A DNA stretch of 64,000 nucleotides, taken from Bacteroidota bacterium. Lineage in GTDB: Bacteria > Bacteroidota > Bacteroidia > Cytophagales > Spirosomataceae. The notes below the pieces were generated by a model, which saw only the letters and a program-made list of their open reading frames with translations, had not been told where the DNA came from and searched no databases. Shown here piece by piece: positions 8,020 to 17,053 of the stretch. The stretch lies in NCBI GenBank assembly GCA_020161355.1, contig JAIUOF010000002.1, forward strand, positions 310,001-374,000, read 5' to 3'. The stretch's first letter is position 1; every line of letters begins with the position of its first letter. The translations under genes were made by a program, and so were the position numbers.

Positions 8020-9495
8020 TTAAATCTCTTCCAAAATCCTCTCCATGCTTACTGCATAGCCAATTTTTTCTTTCAAATCAGTGATGGCTACTCTTTCTTG
8101 CTCCATGCTGTCACGATGACGAATGGTAACAGTTCCGTTTTCCATAGTTTCATAATCAACCGCTATACAGAACGGCGTGCCTATCAAATCCTGCCGGGTA
8201 TAACGCTTACCAATAGCACCGCCTTCATCGTAGATGGTGCGGAAAGAAGATTTCAAACTATTGGCGATTTCCTGAGCTTTTTCGGCCAAACCATCTTTTT
8301 TAACCAATGGCAAAACAGCCGCCTTTATCGGAGCCAAAGCCGGGTGAAGCTTGAGATAGGTTCTTTCTTTTTCACCGGTTTCAACCGTATAGGCATTGCA
8401 CAATGTTGCCAAAAACAGCCTGTCGGCTCCCACTGAAGTTTCTACTACAAAAGGAATATAGTTACCAATCGCTTTTCCATCTTCTCCTAAATCCGGGTCA
8501 AAGTATTGCATTTTCTTTTTAGACAACTCCTGATGATTTTTCAAGTCAAAATCGGTACGCGAGTGAATACCTTCAATCTCCCTAAAACCAAATGGAAACT
8601 CAAATTCAATATCTACAGCGGCATTGGCGTAATGAGCCAGTTTGTCGTGGTCATGATATTGTAATTTAGAAGCAGGCAAACCTATAGCCTGGTGGAACTT
8701 CAAACGGGTGGCTTTCCAGTTTTCGTACCACTCCATTTCGGAGCCGGGACGAACAAAAAATTGCATTTCCATTTGTTCGAACTCCCGCATACGGAAAATA
8801 AACTGACGGGCAACTATCTCATTTCTAAAGGCCTTGCCGATCTGAGCTATACCGAAAGGCACCTTCATTCGACCTGATTTTTGCACATTCAGAAAGTTTA
8901 CAAAAATCCCCTGAGCTGTTTCAGGTCTTAAATATATATTGGAAGCATCCTCAGCAACTGAACCTACCTGGGTTGAAAACATTAAATTAAATTGCCTTAC
9001 CTCTGTCCAATTGGAAGTTTTTGAAATAGGGCAAACAATATTTTCATCAATAATCAATTGACGTACTTCATCCAGCTTTTCTGCACTTAGCAAAGCACCC
9101 ATTTTTGTCAAAAGTGCCTGAGCTTTTTCTGGTTGACCCAAGTTGGTATATTCTTCAGCTTTACCTTCCAGCAATTGGTCGGCACGGTATCGCTTTTTTG
9201 AATCTTTGTTGTCAATCATGGGGTCATTAAAGCCATCCACATGACCAGATGCTTTCCAGGTAAGCGGGTGCATAAAAATAGCAGCATCAATACCTACTAT
9301 ATTATCGTGAAGCTGTGTCATGGCTTTCCACCATGCCTGTTTGAGGTTATTTTTTAGCTCAACACCATTTTGACCATAATCATAAACGGCCTGCAAGCCA
9401 TCGTAAATTTCGGAAGAAGGAAAAACAAAACCGTACTCTTTTGCGTGAGCAATAATATCTTGTAATGTCGTACTTGGAGCAGAATTCTGACTCAT
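8020..9495 (-). CDS. glyS: Glycyl-tRNA synthetase, dimeric class II type
   Basis: 491 residues, single-chain (alpha2) type found in Bacteroidota rather than the split alpha/beta enzyme. Motif 2 region FGIAQIGKAFRNEI and motif 3 region FVVETSVGADRLFLATL are clear, and the HVDGFNDPM block is typical of this type. A C-terminal anticodon-binding domain follows. A minus-strand TATTTTTG element (plus-strand 9523-9530) lies 28 bp upstream. It has its own terminator on each side, so it is probably monocistronic. Confidence 0.95.
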   Translation of the reverse strand: MSQNSAPSTTLQDIIAHAKEYGFVFPSSEIYDGLQAVYDYGQNGVELKNNLKQAWWKAMTQLHDNIVGIDAAIFMHPLTWKASGHVDGFNDPMIDNKDSKKRYRADQLLEGKAEEYTNLGQPEKAQALLTKMGALLSAEKLDEVRQLIIDENIVCPISKTSNWTEVRQFNLMFSTQVGSVAEDASNIYLRPETAQGIFVNFLNVQKSGRMKVPFGIAQIGKAFRNEIVARQFIFRMREFEQMEMQFFVRPGSEMEWYENWKATRLKFHQAIGLPASKLQYHDHDKLAHYANAAVDIEFEFPFGFREIEGIHSRTDFDLKNHQELSKKKMQYFDPDLGEDGKAIGNYIPFVVETSVGADRLFLATLCNAYTVETGEKERTYLKLHPALAPIKAAVLPLVKKDGLAEKAQEIANSLKSSFRTIYDEGGAIGKRYTRQDLIGTPFCIAVDYETMENGTVTIRHRDSMEQERVAITDLKEKIGYAVSMERILEEI

Positions 9496-9530
9496 TTTAA
9501 ATTTTCTTTAGTAAGTAATTTGCAAAAATA

Positions 9531-9554
9531 AAAAAATCAGGCCTAAACCTGATT
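9531..9554 (-). terminator. Terminator of the nusB-to-9569 operon
   Basis: Seven-base arms AATCAGG (9535-9541) and CCTGATT (9548-9554) with a T-rich minus-strand tail. Part of the tail overlaps the predicted -7 element of glyS. Confidence 0.7.
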
Positions 9555-9568
9555 GAAACGCACATAAA

Positions 9569-9775
9569 TTAATTTTTTGAGGCATCATAAACCGACTTGA
9601 TGGCAGCCATCTCTTTGATCAGGAAACTTTGAAGCTCTTCGTTGAATATTTTTTGTTCATCAGCGGGGAGTGAGGCGTAAAAATCTTTCAACTCTTTATT
9701 GATGGCAATCTTTTCTTCCTCTGAGGAGGCGTTCATTGCCCTGATATGGTATGCTTTAAAATCAAATTTTCCCAT
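9569..9775 (-). CDS. Small conserved-looking cytoplasmic protein, function unknown
   Basis: 68 residues, no signal peptide or membrane segment, charged and predicted all-helical (SSEEEKIAINKELKDFYASL). It ends an operon with a 3-bp gap behind ldcA and just before a terminator, which supports it being real. No family recognised. Confidence 0.7.
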   Translation of the reverse strand: MGKFDFKAYHIRAMNASSEEEKIAINKELKDFYASLPADEQKIFNEELQSFLIKEMAAIKSVYDASKN

Positions 9776-9778
9776 ATT

Positions 9779-10678
9779 TTAAATTGATTTTATGAAAACA
9801 CTTAACTGATTTACATCCAATTTTATCATTTCTCCCATTCTGATTGCCAGATTTTTATTCTCATGTCCAAACGGAAACCCAAAAGCCACCGGATAGTGAT
9901 AACTTCCTACATGTTCCATGATAATTTCTTCTATGGTCTTACCAAAAGGATCATCGGCGTTATCTTTTGATTCAGAAAAATCACCCAGCACCAAACCAGA
10001 AAGATTTTTCAATTTGCCCGCTCTGCCCAATTGCAACATCATGCGATCCAGATTATAAAACTGCTCTCCGATATCTTCCAGGAAAAGAATTTTATGATCA
10101 AATGAAAAGTCTGACAATGAGCCAATATTGTGGGCTAACAAAGCAAGATTGCCACCTATTGCCTGTCCTTGTGCGGTACCAACCCTGTTAAAGTCATTTA
10201 TTTCAAATTCATAATTTATTTTTCCTCCAAAAAGCACATTTCTAAGGCTTTCATTGGAGGCATGATCATAAACCATTGTTTTGGCCATAGCCCCATGAAT
10301 GGACTGGTAACCCAAACTTTGAATTTTCATCAATAATACGGTGATATCAGAAAACCCAACAATCCATTTTGGATTATTCAGGAATTTGGTAAAGTCTAAA
10401 TTGTCAGCAAATTTGGAACAGCCATATCCTCCACGGGCAGAAAGAATGAGTTTAATCTCGGGGTTGTCGAGATATTTTTGAAATTCGGCAGCCCGCTTTT
10501 CAGAGGTATCAGAAAAACCAAAATATTTAGAACCAACTGTGTTTCCTACCTCCACTTTAAGACCCCATGAATGCAAGATTTCAATCGCAATATCTATGGC
10601 GTCCCGCTCAATCTTGCTTGCGGGTGCGGTAATTGCTATCCTATAACCGACATTGAGAAATGGAGGAGATTTGAGCAT
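9779..10678 (-). CDS. LD-carboxypeptidase, S66 family (murein tetrapeptide carboxypeptidase)
   Basis: 299 residues, normal size. It cleaves the terminal D-Ala from tetrapeptides during peptidoglycan recycling, in the cytoplasm (no signal peptide). The S66 Ser-Glu-His triad is visible: serine in the nucleophile elbow VGFSDIT, glutamate in FLEDIGEQ, histidine in FPFGHENKN. The family block ARGGYGCSKF is also present. Lies 6 bp after the DUF721 gene in the nusB operon. Confidence 0.9.
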   Translation of the reverse strand: MLKSPPFLNVGYRIAITAPASKIERDAIDIAIEILHSWGLKVEVGNTVGSKYFGFSDTSEKRAAEFQKYLDNPEIKLILSARGGYGCSKFADNLDFTKFLNNPKWIVGFSDITVLLMKIQSLGYQSIHGAMAKTMVYDHASNESLRNVLFGGKINYEFEINDFNRVGTAQGQAIGGNLALLAHNIGSLSDFSFDHKILFLEDIGEQFYNLDRMMLQLGRAGKLKNLSGLVLGDFSESKDNADDPFGKTIEEIIMEHVGSYHYPVAFGFPFGHENKNLAIRMGEMIKLDVNQLSVFIKSI

Positions 10679-10684
10679 ATTTTT

Positions 10685-10987
10685 TTAAATAAAAACAACA
10701 TCCGAAATCAACTCCTGACCAATTTCCTGATTTAGAAGCGAAATCATCTTTGATTTTGCCAAAACCAACTCCTGAGCTAAAGCAGCAGAATTAAGTCTCA
10801 AAAAGAGCGTATTGTTTTTGATATAAATCTTCTCTGTACGTCTGGCGATGGTGACACCCATTATTTTTTCCCAATAAGCCACCAGATAAGTCTCGTTAAA
10901 CTTTGACTTTAGATTATACACATCCAGGAAAGATTCAAAAGCATCTTTCAGGGGAATTGATTTGGTATTTCTGGCGGTTATTGACAA
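10685..10987 (-). CDS. DUF721 (DciA-like) protein
   Basis: 100 residues with the DUF721 pattern: helix, then WEKIMG, then a small beta domain (LFLRLNSAALAQEL). In other bacteria DUF721 proteins such as DciA load the replicative helicase; whether this short Bacteroidota form does so is not known to me. Ten bp from yajC. Confidence 0.8.
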   Translation of the reverse strand: MSITARNTKSIPLKDAFESFLDVYNLKSKFNETYLVAYWEKIMGVTIARRTEKIYIKNNTLFLRLNSAALAQELVLAKSKMISLLNQEIGQELISDVVFI

Positions 10988-10997
10988 AATTTCAAAA

Positions 10998-11273
10998 TTA
11001 AATTTTCTTTGCTATTGCTGACTTTTCGTAGGTTAGCTTGGCTCCACCACCAGCAGAAATTGTTACGGTGGTGTCCTCTACAGACATCACTTTACCGTGT
11101 AAACCACCCGCAGTTACTATTTCATCTCCCGGCTTCAGGGCTTCAATCATTTTTTGCTGTTCCTTTTGCTTTTTTTGCTGAGGTCTGATCATGAAAAAGT
11201 ACATAATCACAAACATACCTACCATCATTATCAGGAAAGACATGTTACTACCACCTGCTTGTAAAATTGTCAT
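10998..11273 (-). CDS. yajC: Preprotein translocase subunit YajC
   Basis: 91 residues: one N-terminal membrane helix (FLIMMVGMFVIMYFFMIRPQ), then the conserved RPQQKKQKEQQKMIEALKPG and the GDEIVTAGGLHGKV fold. Associates with SecDF. Separated from the DUF1573 gene by 2 bp, so co-translated. Confidence 0.94.
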   Translation of the reverse strand: MTILQAGGSNMSFLIMMVGMFVIMYFFMIRPQQKKQKEQQKMIEALKPGDEIVTAGGLHGKVMSVEDTTVTISAGGGAKLTYEKSAIAKKI

Positions 11274-11275
11274 TT

Positions 11276-11719
11276 TTATTGTTCGTTTATTTTATTCACT
11301 ACTACATCGAAACTCACCACCTCTGTGGCATTGGCCGCATTGGAGGTTACTGTCACAAATTTTTTATTGATTCCGGCTTTACCTTTGCTGTTAAATTCTA
11401 CCTTGATTTCACCGGTTTCACCTACTCCGATTGGGTCTTCTGGTTTTGAAGCTACAGTACAACCACAGGATACCTGAACATCAAAAATCTGTAGAGGCAT
11501 AGACCCCACGTTTTTAAATTTATAAACAGTGCTTACTTTTTCACCTTCTTCAATTTCGCCGAAATCATGCGTTGGATTCTCAAATTTTATCCTCGCCGAG
11601 TCACCCTGAGCAATTCCGGTGTCTGATCCTGCCTTTTTGTTGTTACATTGGCATAGGAACATCGCTGTTCCACCCAAAACCAAAATAATCAATAATCTTA
11701 TTTTCCTAAATTTTGACAT
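11276..11719 (-). CDS. DUF1573 lipoprotein
   Basis: 147 residues. Hydrophobic N-terminus ending FLCQCN looks like a lipobox. The mature part is one immunoglobulin-like DUF1573 domain with the hallmark THDFGEIEEGEKVSTVYKFKN and the VSCGCT cysteines. Common next to yajC in Bacteroidota; role unknown. Confidence 0.85.
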   Translation of the reverse strand: MSKFRKIRLLIILVLGGTAMFLCQCNNKKAGSDTGIAQGDSARIKFENPTHDFGEIEEGEKVSTVYKFKNVGSMPLQIFDVQVSCGCTVASKPEDPIGVGETGEIKVEFNSKGKAGINKKFVTVTSNAANATEVVSFDVVVNKINEQ

Positions 11720-11730
11720 AAATCCAAAGA

Positions 11731-12051
11731 TTAAGATTTAGATTTTATTTGACTCATTAGATTTTCCACATCTTCAAGCAGTCTTTCGGCTTTCTGACGA
11801 GCTTCGTTAACCACCTTTCTTCCTTCTGCTTTTGCCTCACTATCTCCACCTGCCATTTCGAGCGACATTTCCTCGCCTCTTTCGATCAGATCAGCAATAA
11901 ATCCCTGCAACTGATCTTTATATTTTGAAAGAATTGTACCCAGTTTATCGCGAGTAACCTCCCCTTTATCAGGAGCATACAATATTCCTATGGCCGTACC
12001 TGCCGCTAAACCTGCTAAAAAAGCAATAAATGATTTTGATGAACTACTCAT
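11731..12051 (-). CDS. YtxH domain protein
   Basis: 106 residues. N-terminal glycine-rich membrane helix (FIAFLAGLAAGTAIGILYAP) of the YtxH family, followed by a charged, probably coiled-coil tail (about 45-105). Family is linked to envelope stress in Bacillus; function here unknown. Part of the nusB operon. Confidence 0.85.
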   Translation of the reverse strand: MSSSSKSFIAFLAGLAAGTAIGILYAPDKGEVTRDKLGTILSKYKDQLQGFIADLIERGEEMSLEMAGGDSEAKAEGRKVVNEARQKAERLLEDVENLMSQIKSKS

Positions 12052-12111
12052 TATTGTTTAAAAATTTTTCTAAAATTATTCTAAAATTAAGCTTCTGACA
12101 AATTTTACCGA

Positions 12112-13233
12112 CTATTTGTTATCGATCATTCCCCGGCCTGATTTTTTAAGGATTTTTTTAGCCTGAAGTTCCTTTACTACTGAATCCAGGATACCGTTTA
12201 CGAAATTACCACTTTTGGCCGAGCTATAACTTTTCGAAATATCGATGATCTCATTTATTGTAACTTTTACAGGCACACTCGGAAAGTTAATAAGCTCACT
12301 TACTGCCATTTTTAACAATACGCGGTCGGTTTCGATAATCCTGTCAATCTCCCAGTTTTTCAAAAAAGGCACCAGATAAGCTTGCAGCTGCTCATCCTGA
12401 TCCACCGTTGTTCTGAACAGCGTTTTCATAAAATCTTTGGTGTCCTCCCAAAGGTCATCCAATTTTTCTACTTCAACCTTTTCAGTGTCGGTGTACCCTT
12501 GAATCGAATGAAAAAGCATCGTGCGAAGGATATCGGTATCTTCCACCCAATAAATGTGCATTTTCTCAAAAAACTCAGCACACTCTTCTTTTTTGAGGAA
12601 AATATTCTTGATAATGTATTTTAAAATCGCAACATCTTCTTCTGCCGAATGATTAACTTTTTCTAAATACTCCTGAATATGCGGGTTGTTTTTGAGTGTT
12701 TCGTTGTAAATCCTGGTCACAAAAACACGCTCATTTTCCCAATTGATACTTCTTTTAAGCATTTGATATTCAAGGTCTTTTGATGATTTGAGTGCCAATA
12801 TGACCTTGTTTTTGGTCATAGCAGAAGGAGTATCAAATTTCAATGAGATTTCAATCAAAAGTGCCAATAGGTAGATGTATAAATCATACACCTTTTCAGC
12901 ATCAAGGATGATTTGTAAACTAAAAAACTCGAGATCTTTTTTGTTTTTAAGCTTATACAATTCTCTGGCGTTGGCCATTGCAAGTTTTACGGAAGATGGT
13001 AAACCAGCATCATCAGAAAATATTTTGGATTTGATTTCGTCCTGAAAAATGGACTGAGTGAGCTTTTGAAGTCCCTGAAGCTTATTCTTGTCTTGCTTCT
13101 CCATAGAGTTGAGATCTGGAGCAAAAGATTCGGCAATGAGGTCATTGGCTAATAAAAAATTGGCGGCTTTGGCTTTTTCAAAGGCATACAGTGCCTGCAT
13201 TACCCTAATTCTAACAAGACGTCTGTTCAGCAT
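12112..13233 (-). CDS. nusB: Transcription antitermination factor NusB, long Bacteroidota form
   Basis: 373 residues, more than twice the E. coli length (about 140). The N-terminal RRLVRIRVMQALYAFEK and the C-terminal half (IDRIIETDRVLLKMAVSEL, PVKVTINEIIDISKSYSS, FVNGILDSV) are NusB; about 200 residues are inserted between them, as is usual in Bacteroidota. NusB with NusE binds boxA in rRNA operons. First gene of the operon. Confidence 0.92.
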   Translation of the reverse strand: MLNRRLVRIRVMQALYAFEKAKAANFLLANDLIAESFAPDLNSMEKQDKNKLQGLQKLTQSIFQDEIKSKIFSDDAGLPSSVKLAMANARELYKLKNKKDLEFFSLQIILDAEKVYDLYIYLLALLIEISLKFDTPSAMTKNKVILALKSSKDLEYQMLKRSINWENERVFVTRIYNETLKNNPHIQEYLEKVNHSAEEDVAILKYIIKNIFLKKEECAEFFEKMHIYWVEDTDILRTMLFHSIQGYTDTEKVEVEKLDDLWEDTKDFMKTLFRTTVDQDEQLQAYLVPFLKNWEIDRIIETDRVLLKMAVSELINFPSVPVKVTINEIIDISKSYSSAKSGNFVNGILDSVVKELQAKKILKKSGRGMIDNK

Positions 13234-13262
13234 AAAGATTCAAAGAACTGTTTTTTCGGGCA

Positions 13263-13270
13263 CAAAGATA
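13263..13270 (-). promoter_or_regulatory. Putative -7 element of the nusB operon
   Basis: Minus strand reads TATCTTTG, an exact TAnnTTTG match, 30 bp before the nusB start. No TTTG is seen at the expected -33 distance. Confidence 0.4.
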
Positions 13271-13443
13271 GTAAAAATGCTTAATTTTGGGGATAACTTT
13301 GATGCTAATTTTGAAAAAATATACTTTCTGATTGTTCAAATTTATAAAATTTCATTTCTTTAAATAAGATTAGTTTTTCTGCTATGACGGAAAATCTCAT
13401 AATTATTTTTTTGCCTAAAAATAATCTAAATTCGTAATTAACA

Positions 13444-14898
13444 ATGCCCTCAAAATCAATAATATACAACAGGTCTCTTTTATTGTTTTTTTATATTTTC
13501 CTGCAAATACCCTTATGCTTTGGTCAGAAAAAAATCTCAAAAAAAGATTTAATTAAAGACCTGAATTTTACCCAAAAATCTCTCGAAAAATATCATTTGG
13601 GCATGTATTATTATGAATCAAAATCAGATTTTGAAAGCCGGCTTGAGGGTATAACCAAAAGTTTGGATGACTCGCTTACATTGCAAGATTCTTATTATGC
13701 TACCTCAAAACTAGTTTCAGGATTAAAAGACTTACATACAGGCGTTTACTTTCCAAAAAACTATCAAAAAACCTTAAAAAAATCGTTGCCTTTTGTCCTG
13801 AGAAAATACAATGATAAGTTTTATATACATTATAATCTTTCTTCCGATAGCACTATTCAGCGTACTGCTGAAATTCTATCCATCGAAGACAAACCGGTGT
13901 CGGTATTGTATGAAAAATTTAAGGATTATTATGGCACAGACAATGGTAACTTTCAGAGTAAAAAATACTATGCTGAAAGAGCTTTTCCAAGATATTTAAA
14001 CTATTATTTGGGCAAAAAAGACAGTGTAAAAATATGCCTTAGAGTAAAGGAAGATTCGGTCGTCCAAACCAAAACCATCCCTTTCGAAACATCAAAAACC
14101 ACCAACAAAACCCTTAAAATCAGATACAAAAATGCCACCAGAGGAAACTTCAATTTTAAAATAATAGACACCACCAGCCATACGGCTACACTGGATATTA
14201 TCAGTTTTATACATAAAAATGGCAAATTGGATATTTTCCAAAGGAGATTTAAAAAAGACTTGAAAGCAAAAATCAAAATTGCTCAAAAAGCCGGCGTTGA
14301 AAATCTGATAATTGACCTCAGAGCCAATGGTGGAGGCCTGATTGCCAATGTAAAAAGACTGACGCGGCAATTTGCCAAAGAGCCATTTTATATGACAGAT
14401 TCGGTCATTGTAAAAAGGGCCATGTTTAATAAGATATTCCCGTGTTATTCCCCTTCCAGGTTAATAGCCCGATTATATTTTAAGCCTTTTGGCCCTGACA
14501 AATTATTGAAAGTCAAAAAAGAAAAAAACCTCATTCAGCCTTCCAAAAAGTACCATTTCGATGGCAAATTATATGTTTTAATGGATGGCGGCTCCTATTC
14601 GGCTACCACATTTACTATCGGGTTATGGAAAGACATGCAATTGGCAACATTTGTTGGAACCCGACCCGGAGGAGCCAACTGGGGGAGTTTTGCGGGACAA
14701 TGGAAAGTAATAAAACTTCCCAATACAGGAATCAGACTGAGAATACCCGCTTACAAAATTGTGCATGCCCAGGCCCACAAAACTAATACCTCCTTCTTTG
14801 TGGAACCCGATTATTATGTGGAACAAAATTTTGAGGATTTTAAAATAAGAAAAGATACTCAAATGGATTTTGTGCTTGACCTGATCAAAAATAAATGA
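13444..14898 (+). CDS. S41-family peptidase (C-terminal processing protease-like)
   Basis: 484 residues with an N-terminal signal/anchor (SLLLFFYIFLQIPLCFGQ). The C-terminal half is a tail-specific protease domain: NLIIDLRANGGGLIANV near residue 285 and YVLMDGGSYSATTF near 385, where the serine before TT is the likely nucleophile. There is no clear PDZ domain. Probably periplasmic or surface-exposed. It lies just before the ccm operon but with its own spacer, so a link to cytochrome maturation is not supported. Confidence 0.8.
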   Translation: MPSKSIIYNRSLLLFFYIFLQIPLCFGQKKISKKDLIKDLNFTQKSLEKYHLGMYYYESKSDFESRLEGITKSLDDSLTLQDSYYATSKLVSGLKDLHTGVYFPKNYQKTLKKSLPFVLRKYNDKFYIHYNLSSDSTIQRTAEILSIEDKPVSVLYEKFKDYYGTDNGNFQSKKYYAERAFPRYLNYYLGKKDSVKICLRVKEDSVVQTKTIPFETSKTTNKTLKIRYKNATRGNFNFKIIDTTSHTATLDIISFIHKNGKLDIFQRRFKKDLKAKIKIAQKAGVENLIIDLRANGGGLIANVKRLTRQFAKEPFYMTDSVIVKRAMFNKIFPCYSPSRLIARLYFKPFGPDKLLKVKKEKNLIQPSKKYHFDGKLYVLMDGGSYSATTFTIGLWKDMQLATFVGTRPGGANWGSFAGQWKVIKLPNTGIRLRIPAYKIVHAQAHKTNTSFFVEPDYYVEQNFEDFKIRKDTQMDFVLDLIKNK

Positions 14899-14931
14899 GA
14901 TAGCTCATTATTATTGGTAAAACATTGATGC

Positions 14932-14939
14932 TATTTTTG
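14932..14939 (+). promoter_or_regulatory. Putative -7 element of the ccm operon
   Basis: TATTTTTG, exact TAnnTTTG match, 34 bp before the TTG start of ccmB. TTG at 14914-14916 is a poor -33 candidate (15-bp gap). Confidence 0.4.
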
Positions 14940-14973
14940 TAAATAATTCTAAAAAAAGAGAGTATTCCAAAAA

Positions 14974-15639
14974 TTGTTTAGAGAAATTAAAAACCTGATT
15001 ATAAAAGATTTAATTCTTGAATGGCGGCAAAAATATGCTTTTAACGGCATGATTTTATATGTCGTTTCCACGGTTTTTATGGCGTATATGAGCTTTAAAC
15101 TAAAGACTAACTCCATTGAACCCATCACATGGAATACCTTATTTTGGATCATCTTGTTATTCTCTGCGGTAAATTCTATTACGAAAAGTTTTATTCAGGA
15201 AAAAGCCGGGCGACAACTGTATTATTACCAAATTGCCCGCCCGAGTGCAATCATAATGGCCAAAATAGCCTATAATTTTATCCTGATGGCTTTTTTGGGG
15301 GTAGTTGGTTTTATCATCTATCTGGCATTTATGGGGAATCAGGTGCAGGATATGCCTATGTACATGCTTGCACTGGCATTGGGTGCCTTGGGCTTTAGCT
15401 CATCCTTAACACTGATTTCAGGAATAGCCTCCAAAACCGATAACACAGCCGGATTAATGGCCGTGCTTAGCTTCCCGATTATTTTGCCCATGCTAACCAT
15501 GTTAATCAAGCTTTCTAAAAATGCAATGGATGGCTTAAATGCAGCCAATAGTCGGGACGAAATAATGGTTATTGCAGGAATTGATTTAATAGTTATTGCG
15601 TTAAGTTATATGTTATTTCCTTATCTGTGGAAAAGCTAA
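14974..15639 (+). CDS. ccmB: Heme exporter protein CcmB
   Basis: 221 residues with six membrane helices, the membrane subunit of the CcmAB ABC complex that drives release of heme-loaded CcmE. The start is TTG: an in-frame stop lies at 14950, there is no upstream ATG, and the first ATG would delete the conserved REIKNLIIKDLILEWRQKYAFNG. The ATPase CcmA is not in the window. First gene of ccmB-ccmC-ccmD-ccmE-menF. Confidence 0.88.
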   Translation: MFREIKNLIIKDLILEWRQKYAFNGMILYVVSTVFMAYMSFKLKTNSIEPITWNTLFWIILLFSAVNSITKSFIQEKAGRQLYYYQIARPSAIIMAKIAYNFILMAFLGVVGFIIYLAFMGNQVQDMPMYMLALALGALGFSSSLTLISGIASKTDNTAGLMAVLSFPIILPMLTMLIKLSKNAMDGLNAANSRDEIMVIAGIDLIVIALSYMLFPYLWKS

Positions 15640-15690
15640 AAAATGTTTTATTGGTCTGTGTGTCGGATATTTTAAATTAGTTTTTGACAA

Positions 15691-16353
15691 ATGAATAAAT
15701 ACTGGTGGAAGTTTTTAGCTTCCGGATTACTTTTATACACGGTGTGGTTCGGTTTTTCGGGTGAAGTTCCACGCCAACCCATACTCAACGAAACCATCAG
15801 AAATGTTTACTTCCATGTACCGATGTGGTTTGGAATGATGGCTTTGATGATTTCCTCACTGGTGTATTCAATAAAATACCTGCAAAAAGGAAAAATTGAA
15901 GACGACATATATGCGGTGGAATTTGCCAACGTGGCTATCGTTTTCGGGTTACTTGGTTTTTTGACAGGCTCACTCTGGGGTAATTTCACCTGGGGCTCTC
16001 CCCTACCCAAAGACCCTAAAATTATCGCAGTTGAGGTTGGGTTATTAATCTATGCAGCCTATTTTGTATTAAGAGGTTCTTTCGAAGACGAACAAAAAAA
16101 AGCCAGATTATCGGCAGTTTACAATATTTTTGCTTTCGCCTCTTTCATGCCTTTGGTTTGGATTTTGCCAAGACTTACCGATTCGTTACATCCTGGTAAC
16201 GGCGGCAATCCTGCATTTGGGAAATATGATATGGACAATTCTATGAGAATGGTATTTTATCCCGCAGTGATGGCCTGGATATTAATTGGAGTTTGGATCA
16301 GTACATTAAAGATAAGGATTAGGTTGATGAGAAATAAAGTCAACGAAGTATAG
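15691..16353 (+). CDS. ccmC: Heme handling protein CcmC (CcsA-like)
   Basis: 220 residues, six membrane helices. It passes heme to CcmE in system I. The tryptophan-rich external loop (WWD region) reads SLWGNFTWGSPLPKDPK, with fewer tryptophans than in proteobacterial CcmC. Two external histidine candidates are seen: YFHVPMW near residue 41 and DSLHPGNGG near 169. Lies 51 bp after ccmB. Confidence 0.9.
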   Translation: MNKYWWKFLASGLLLYTVWFGFSGEVPRQPILNETIRNVYFHVPMWFGMMALMISSLVYSIKYLQKGKIEDDIYAVEFANVAIVFGLLGFLTGSLWGNFTWGSPLPKDPKIIAVEVGLLIYAAYFVLRGSFEDEQKKARLSAVYNIFAFASFMPLVWILPRLTDSLHPGNGGNPAFGKYDMDNSMRMVFYPAVMAWILIGVWISTLKIRIRLMRNKVNEV

Positions 16354-16389
16354 TTTAAATATTTAGTATTCAGTAATTTAAAGATAAAA

Positions 16390-16578
16390 ATGAAAATAAT
16401 TTCGATACTGTTTTTTGTACTGTTACAACAAGTAGAAATGGCCGACTCTCTCAGGCAAAATGGGAAAATATACGTGGTGGCAGGTGTGTTTTCCATTATT
16501 ACGCTTGGAATCCTGGGATATTTGTTCTTTTTGGATAGAAAAATTAAAAAACTGGAAGAAGAAATCAAGGAAAAATAA
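16390..16578 (+). CDS. ccmD: CcmD-like small membrane protein
   Basis: 62 residues: short leader, then MADSLRQNGKIYVV, one membrane helix and a basic tail DRKIKKLEEEIKEK, the CcmD layout. CcmD holds holo-CcmE to CcmABC. Position between ccmC and ccmE supports the call. The mature protein may start at Met19 (MADSL). Confidence 0.8.
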   Translation: MKIISILFFVLLQQVEMADSLRQNGKIYVVAGVFSIITLGILGYLFFLDRKIKKLEEEIKEK

Positions 16579-16624
16579 ACCAGCTGATTGAGGTTAAATT
16601 TTCAAATCAAAAACATTTCATCAA

Positions 16625-17053
16625 ATGAAAAAATCATATTTAATAGGATTGGTGGTGATTGCAATAGCGGTAGCTATGATTATATCGACTATAGGCGATG
16701 CAAGCACGTATGTGAGTTTCGGTGAAGCCAAAGAAATGGCTTCAAATGGTAACAAAAATGCGATTCATGTGGTAGGTGAGCTGGTTAAGGGTCCAGATGG
16801 GAAGCCGGCAGGTATGATTTATGAACCTTCTGTTGATCCCAATCATTTTGAGTTCCTGATGACTGACTCCCTCAATAATCAGGCGAAAGTGGTCTATAAT
16901 CAACCCAAACCCCAGGATATGGACAAATCAGAGAAAGTGGTAGTGGTAGGTCACATGGACTTGCAAAAAAATCAGTTTGAAGCCGAGCAGATTTTGCTCA
17001 AATGTCCTTCAAAATACAATAACACCGGATTGGTGGCCGAAGAAACCAAATGA
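16625..17053 (+). CDS. ccmE: Cytochrome c maturation protein CcmE, cysteine (CxxxY) variant
   Basis: 142 residues: one N-terminal membrane anchor and an OB-fold domain in the periplasm. In most CcmE proteins heme is bound covalently by a histidine in HxxxY. Here that motif reads LLKCPSKYNN, so the ligand position is cysteine (CxxxY). This variant is known from archaea and some sulfate reducers and marks an alternative system I. The stop overlaps the menF start (ATGA). Confidence 0.9.
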   Translation: MKKSYLIGLVVIAIAVAMIISTIGDASTYVSFGEAKEMASNGNKNAIHVVGELVKGPDGKPAGMIYEPSVDPNHFEFLMTDSLNNQAKVVYNQPKPQDMDKSEKVVVVGHMDLQKNQFEAEQILLKCPSKYNNTGLVAEETK

